From NCBI GenBank assembly GCA_019347595.1, contig JAHWLA010000121.1, forward strand, positions 1-8,360: a DNA stretch of 8,360 nt. Direction: 5' to 3'. Source of the stretch: Actinomycetota bacterium. GTDB lineage: Bacteria > Actinomycetota > Acidimicrobiia > Acidimicrobiales > JAHWLA01. The notes under the pieces were generated by a model that worked only from the letters and a program-made list of their open reading frames with translations, did not search any database and was not told where the DNA came from. Each line of letters begins with the position of its first letter. Positions within the stretch are counted from its first letter, which is position 1. Positions 5,983-8,360 of the stretch are shown here, piece after piece. Both the position numbers and the translations under genes were made by a program.

Positions 5983-6356
5983 GCGACTGGCGCTTCGACG
6001 AGGTCGTGGAAGCGGTGGGCAGGACGGTCGACGCTGCCGGTGTTGCCGTCACCGTGGTAGGGATCGCGTGGGCGCTGGTGGTGTTCGCCATGCGGTCGCG
6101 ACGCACGGCGGCCGACGACGCCTACCGGTCGTTGCGCCGCGGCATCGGGCGCTCGATCCTCGTCGGCCTCGAGCTCCTCGTGGCCGGCGACATCATCCGC
6201 ACGGTCGCCATCGACGCCACGTTCGAGTCGGTCGGCGTGCTGGCTGCCATCGTCGCCGTTCGCGGCTTCCTGTCCCTCAGCCTGGAAGTGGAGACAACCG
6301 GGCGTTGGCCGTGGCAGCGCGGCGCCGGGCGGCCTACGGGCGAGAAGCCGCAGTGA
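5979..6356 (+). CDS. DUF1622 family membrane protein
   Basis: This encodes 125 residues with three hydrophobic stretches (about 18-37, 58-75 and 78-95). Diagnostic DUF1622 features are RRGIGRSILVGLELLVAGDI followed by IRTVAIDATFESVGVL, then VRGFLSLSLEVETTGRWPWQ near the C-terminus. The family is widespread and of unknown function. The ATG overlaps the upstream channel-like stop (ATGA), indicating translational coupling and perhaps a joint membrane complex. The 3' end overlaps the converging - strand membrane-protein gene by 23 bp. Confidence 0.88.
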   Translation: MSDWRFDEVVEAVGRTVDAAGVAVTVVGIAWALVVFAMRSRRTAADDAYRSLRRGIGRSILVGLELLVAGDIIRTVAIDATFESVGVLAAIVAVRGFLSLSLEVETTGRWPWQRGAGRPTGEKPQ

Positions 6357-6831
6357 CCTGACGGCGCTGCATCAGGCGGTCGAGGGCCGCGACGGTGACC
6401 GCCCCGTAGGCCAAGTGGGGGATGATGTCGGCCAGCCAGCCGGTAGCGCCCCACTTCCGCGGGTCGGTGGCGCCCGACACGATCGACGGCACATCGCCCG
6501 CGGCCATCGCCGCACCGCCGACGCCGACGGCGAGCAGGGGCAGCTTGCGGCCGGGGAGCACGTTCCGCACTGCGCCGTAGAGGGCGCCGACGCCGATGCC
6601 CGCGGCGTAGCCGGCCAGCGCGCCCAGCCCGGTGGCCCGGTGCTCGGCGACGGCCTCGTCGCCGTCCGCCGACAGGTCGACGTGGGCTGCGTCCGCCGCC
6701 GTTTTCGCCGTGTCGGCCGGGACCTCGCTCGGCGGGCGGCCTCGCACGGCAACGTCGAGGTAGGTGACCACATTGAGCGCAGCCGTGCCCAGCGCACCCG
6801 CCGCGGCCCCGCGGGCTGCATTGGCGATCAT
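6334..6831 (-). CDS. Conserved actinobacterial membrane protein of unknown function
   Basis: This encodes 165 residues from the ATG at 6831. It opens with a Gly/Ala-rich hydrophobic segment (ARGAAAGALGTAALNVVTYLD) followed by VRGRPPSEVPADTAK. After a polar acidic stretch come glycine-rich membrane segments (LGALAGYAAGIGVGALYGAV, LPLLAVGVGGAAMAAGDVPS) and a conserved-looking end, TDPRKWGATGWLADIIPHLAYGAVT. I recognise the pattern from uncharacterised actinobacterial proteins but know no function. The start could instead be GTG 6897, overlapping the oxidase assembly gene by 17 bp, which would add a polar 22-residue lead; a GAGGG motif sits only 2 nt before ATG 6831, so the start is unsure. It follows the CtaG-type gene on the same strand, probably as the second gene of that transcript. 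Its 3' end overlaps the DUF1622 gene tail to tail. Confidence 0.7.
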   Translation of the reverse strand: MIANAARGAAAGALGTAALNVVTYLDVAVRGRPPSEVPADTAKTAADAAHVDLSADGDEAVAEHRATGLGALAGYAAGIGVGALYGAVRNVLPGRKLPLLAVGVGGAAMAAGDVPSIVSGATDPRKWGATGWLADIIPHLAYGAVTVAALDRLMQRRQVTAASRP

Positions 6832-6880
6832 GTCCCTCGCGTTACCCAGCAGGCGCGTGCGCCACGCAGCCGGTTGCTCG

Positions 6881-7666
6881 TCACGCGTGCCCGTCACCGG
6901 CTGCGGCCGGGCGGTCGAAGCGGGCCAGCCAGGTGGCCAAGGCCACCACGGCGACGACGAGGTAGACGACGCCACTCACGCTCATGAGCACGCCGCCCAA
7001 CTGGATGTCGCCGGCCCCCTGTGACTCGTAGCTCGGGTAGTACGGCCGGTCGGCGAAGGCGAACACCAGGGTGGCGAGCGCGCCCTGCGCCATGGCAGCA
7101 AAGAGCAGGGCCCCCACGAGGAGCGGGTGGCGCCGACGGAGCGGGCCGAGCACGCTCCACCAGAACCCCAGAGCGGTCACCACATAGGTGGCGTGCTGGG
7201 CAACGTGCACGGCATCGTGACGCAGCGCCGCTTCGTAGGCCACGGGCACGTGCCACGCCCAGAACCCGACGACGAAGGCGGCGCACCAGGCGACCGCCCA
7301 CACCACCTCGGCGCGCCGGCTCGAAGCCGTGAGCAGGCGCTCGGCGCCCACGAGCAGCGGCGCGGCGACAGGCAGGCCGCGAGCGAACGGCGGGATGGGG
7401 CGGGAGACGACGAGGAGTGGCGCGGCCACGACCGTGAGCGCCAGGTGCTGCGCCATGTGCGCGCTGAAGGAGCCTTCGGCGCGGGCGTCGACGGAAGGCG
7501 CCAGGGCGACGGCGAGGACCGTGGCCCCGGCGGCGAAGACGGCGAGGCGGGAGAGCGATGCGCCGCCGCGCCGGTACACGGCGACGGCGGCGAGGAGGAC
7601 GGCCGCCATCGCAAGGTCGCCGACGACCGTCGCGGCCGTCGTCGCTCCGTCGACGTGGGCGAGCAC
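6881..7666 (-). CDS. CtaG-type (caa3) cytochrome c oxidase assembly protein
   Basis: This encodes a 261-residue polytopic membrane protein with about seven hydrophobic segments. Family motifs are visible in order: HMAQH (70-74) before a long membrane helix; FWAWHVPVAYEAAL (135-148); HDAVHVAQH (150-158); and the late DIQLGG (220-225), the usual D-x-Q-L-G-G before the last helices. This matches the Caa3_CtaG family (PF09678), implicated in maturation of the copper-containing oxidase in the membrane. The conserved histidines are candidate copper ligands. It is divergent from cytochrome oxidase subunit II across a 220-bp spacer, which supports the oxidase role. The start is GTG 7666, with an AGGGG-type motif 4 nt upstream; a TTG at 7669 immediately before it is an alternative. 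Confidence 0.88.
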   Translation of the reverse strand: MLAHVDGATTAATVVGDLAMAAVLLAAVAVYRRGGASLSRLAVFAAGATVLAVALAPSVDARAEGSFSAHMAQHLALTVVAAPLLVVSRPIPPFARGLPVAAPLLVGAERLLTASSRRAEVVWAVAWCAAFVVGFWAWHVPVAYEAALRHDAVHVAQHATYVVTALGFWWSVLGPLRRRHPLLVGALLFAAMAQGALATLVFAFADRPYYPSYESQGAGDIQLGGVLMSVSGVVYLVVAVVALATWLARFDRPAAAGDGHA

Positions 7667-7701
7667 CAAGCCCCTGTCCTACCCGAGCCCCCCACGCCCC
7701 T

Positions 7702-7752
7702 GAACTTGCGTACGGATCGCGCTGCAATACGGCGCGATCCGTACGCAAGTTC
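7702..7752. repeat. Perfect 21-bp inverted repeat with 9-nt loop
   Basis: Bases 7702-7722 are the exact reverse complement of 7732-7752, separated by TGCAATACG. Each arm contains the cores CTTGCGTACGGATCGCGC or its complement, which are less GC-rich than the surroundings. No T-run follows on either strand, and both flanking genes read away from it, so termination of their transcripts is not its role. It may be a dispersed REP/MITE-like palindrome, an mRNA leader hairpin for the CtaG-type gene, or a regulator-binding dyad. The length and perfection make chance very unlikely. Confidence 0.9.
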
Positions 7753-7757
7753 GCCCC

Positions 7758-7813
7758 GGGGGGAGGCCGGGGGGGAGGCCGGCGGGACGGGCGGACGGGC
7801 GGGGGACCGGGGG
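7758..7813 (+). repeat. G-run tract with G-quadruplex potential and short tandem units
   Basis: Seven runs of three or more G occur at 7758-7763, 7769-7775, 7784-7786, 7789-7791, 7797-7799, 7801-7805 and 7809-7813. The runs from 7784 to 7805 meet the usual quadruplex pattern, with loops of 2, 5 and 1 nt. The left part is a near-perfect tandem duplication of GGGGGGAGGCC. It lies on the coding strand upstream of subunit II. Confidence 0.7.
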
Positions 7814-7886
7814 CTGCGAGGTTAGAAGTGGTGGCGAATCGGGAAGCGCCCCACCCATGGGCGCCGGGAGCTGATCGAGCGCGATA

Positions 7887-8360
7887 GTGCGTGGACCGAT
7901 CGCCGAAGAGATCGCAGGGCTCACCTGGTTCCTCACGGTTCTGGGGCTCGTGGTGTACCTGCTGGTGCTCGTGCTCTTCGTCGTACCCATGTGGCGGCGG
8001 CGGCGCGCCGCGGCCGACGAGCCCGACCCTCATGCGGGCGAGAGCGTGCCCGCCGCCACCGCCAACCGGTGGATCGTGCTCGGCGGGGTCGTCCTGCCCG
8101 TGCTGGTTCTCCCCGTGGCTCTCGGCGTCAGCGTGGCCACCATGCGAGACCTCCCGTTCGACGCGCCGTCCGACGCCCTGGTGGTCGACGTCACCGGCCA
8201 TCGCTGGTGGTGGTCGGTGCACTATCCCGACCACGGCGTCACCCTGGCCAACGAGATCCACATCCCCGTCGGTCGCCCGGTGGAGCTGCGCCTGGCGTCG
8301 ACCGACGTGATCCACAGCTTCTGGGTGCCGAAGCTGGCGGGCAAGATCGACGCCCTCCCC
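7887..8360 (+). CDS. ctaC: Cytochrome c oxidase subunit II, 3'-truncated by the window edge
   Basis: The visible 158 residues start at GTG 7887, the first start after an in-frame stop at 7872. Two transmembrane helices (about 12-34 and 62-84) form the hairpin anchor. The extracytoplasmic domain then begins with DALVVDVTGHRWWWSVHYP, the aromatic patch implicated in electron entry from cytochrome c. IHIPVGRPVELRLASTDVIH follows, with His143 matching the first CuA ligand, then SFWVPKLAGKID. The remaining CuA ligands (Cys-x3-Cys, His, Met) would lie off the right edge. No lipobox or cleavable signal is evident before the first helix. The protein carries electrons from cytochrome c to subunit I of an aa3/caa3 oxidase. 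It is divergent from the CtaG-type assembly gene; subunit I is expected downstream. The RBS is weak. Confidence 0.92.
   Translation, partial: MRGPIAEEIAGLTWFLTVLGLVVYLLVLVLFVVPMWRRRRAAADEPDPHAGESVPAATANRWIVLGGVVLPVLVLPVALGVSVATMRDLPFDAPSDALVVDVTGHRWWWSVHYPDHGVTLANEIHIPVGRPVELRLASTDVIHSFWVPKLAGKIDALP

Larger units (their letters stand above)
7667..7886. promoter_or_regulatory. Divergent spacer between oxidase assembly and subunit II genes
   Basis: This 220-bp non-coding spacer must carry the promoters of both oxidase-related transcripts. It is dominated by a perfect inverted repeat (7702-7752) and a G-run tract (7758-7813), each listed separately. No confident -35/-10 pair could be assigned; the about 70 bp before 7887 has a GGGAG at 7865-7869, far from the GTG start. 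Confidence 0.5.

Noticed and set aside
7702..7752. Inverted repeat as a CRISPR unit or an intrinsic terminator
   Set aside because: There is a single copy with no spacers, no T-run on either side, and both neighbouring genes are transcribed away from it.
7127..7825. A + strand 232-residue frame opposite the CtaG-type gene
   Set aside because: It reads through the inverted repeat and G-tract with repetitive Gly/Arg/Asp content and no family signal.
6894..8315. A 473-residue - strand frame spanning the CtaG-type gene, the spacer and subunit II
   Set aside because: It crosses the palindrome and is antisense to the well-supported subunit II gene; its sequence is Arg/Pro-rich with no motif.

Overview
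The window is very GC-rich DNA with frequent GTG starts, 1-4 bp gene overlaps and Actinomycetota-type families: an MtrAB-like two-component system with a GerMN lipoprotein, DUF6458, DUF1622 and a CtaG-type oxidase assembly protein. This points to a high-GC actinobacterium. An uncultured lineage such as Acidimicrobiia is possible, but the sequence does not settle it.

Layout. (1) Bases 1-1499 hold the 3' part of a large serine recombinase whose catalytic N-terminus lies off the left edge. This is the likely end of a mobile element, and its last codons overlap the next gene. (2) Bases 1448-4963 form a compact + strand operon: a STAS protein with the classical Asp-Ser motif; a second STAS protein with Cys in place of that Ser; a 55-residue half-STAS protein; an OmpR/PhoB-type response regulator; a membrane histidine kinase; and a small GerMN lipoprotein. 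The last three resemble MtrA-MtrB-LpqB. A perfect 28-bp hairpin lies inside the 3' end of the lipoprotein gene. (3) A small DUF6458 membrane protein (4967-5185, -) faces the operon. Divergent from it is a + strand pair: an ion-channel-like protein lacking the K+ selectivity signature, and a DUF1622 membrane protein. (4) Bases 6334-7666 on the - strand encode a CtaG-type cytochrome c oxidase assembly protein followed by an uncharacterised membrane protein. (5) From 7887 to the right edge runs cytochrome c oxidase subunit II, cut off by the window. The 220-bp divergent spacer between it and the CtaG-type gene contains a perfect 21-bp inverted repeat with a 9-nt loop, followed by a G-run tract able to form a G-quadruplex.

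How they fit together. The operon suggests coupling of STAS (partner-switching) proteins to an envelope-sensing two-component system, although no RsbW-type kinase or PP2C phosphatase is present in the window. The right end is a respiratory (aa3/caa3-type) oxidase locus. No tRNA, rRNA, CRISPR array or complete insertion sequence was seen.
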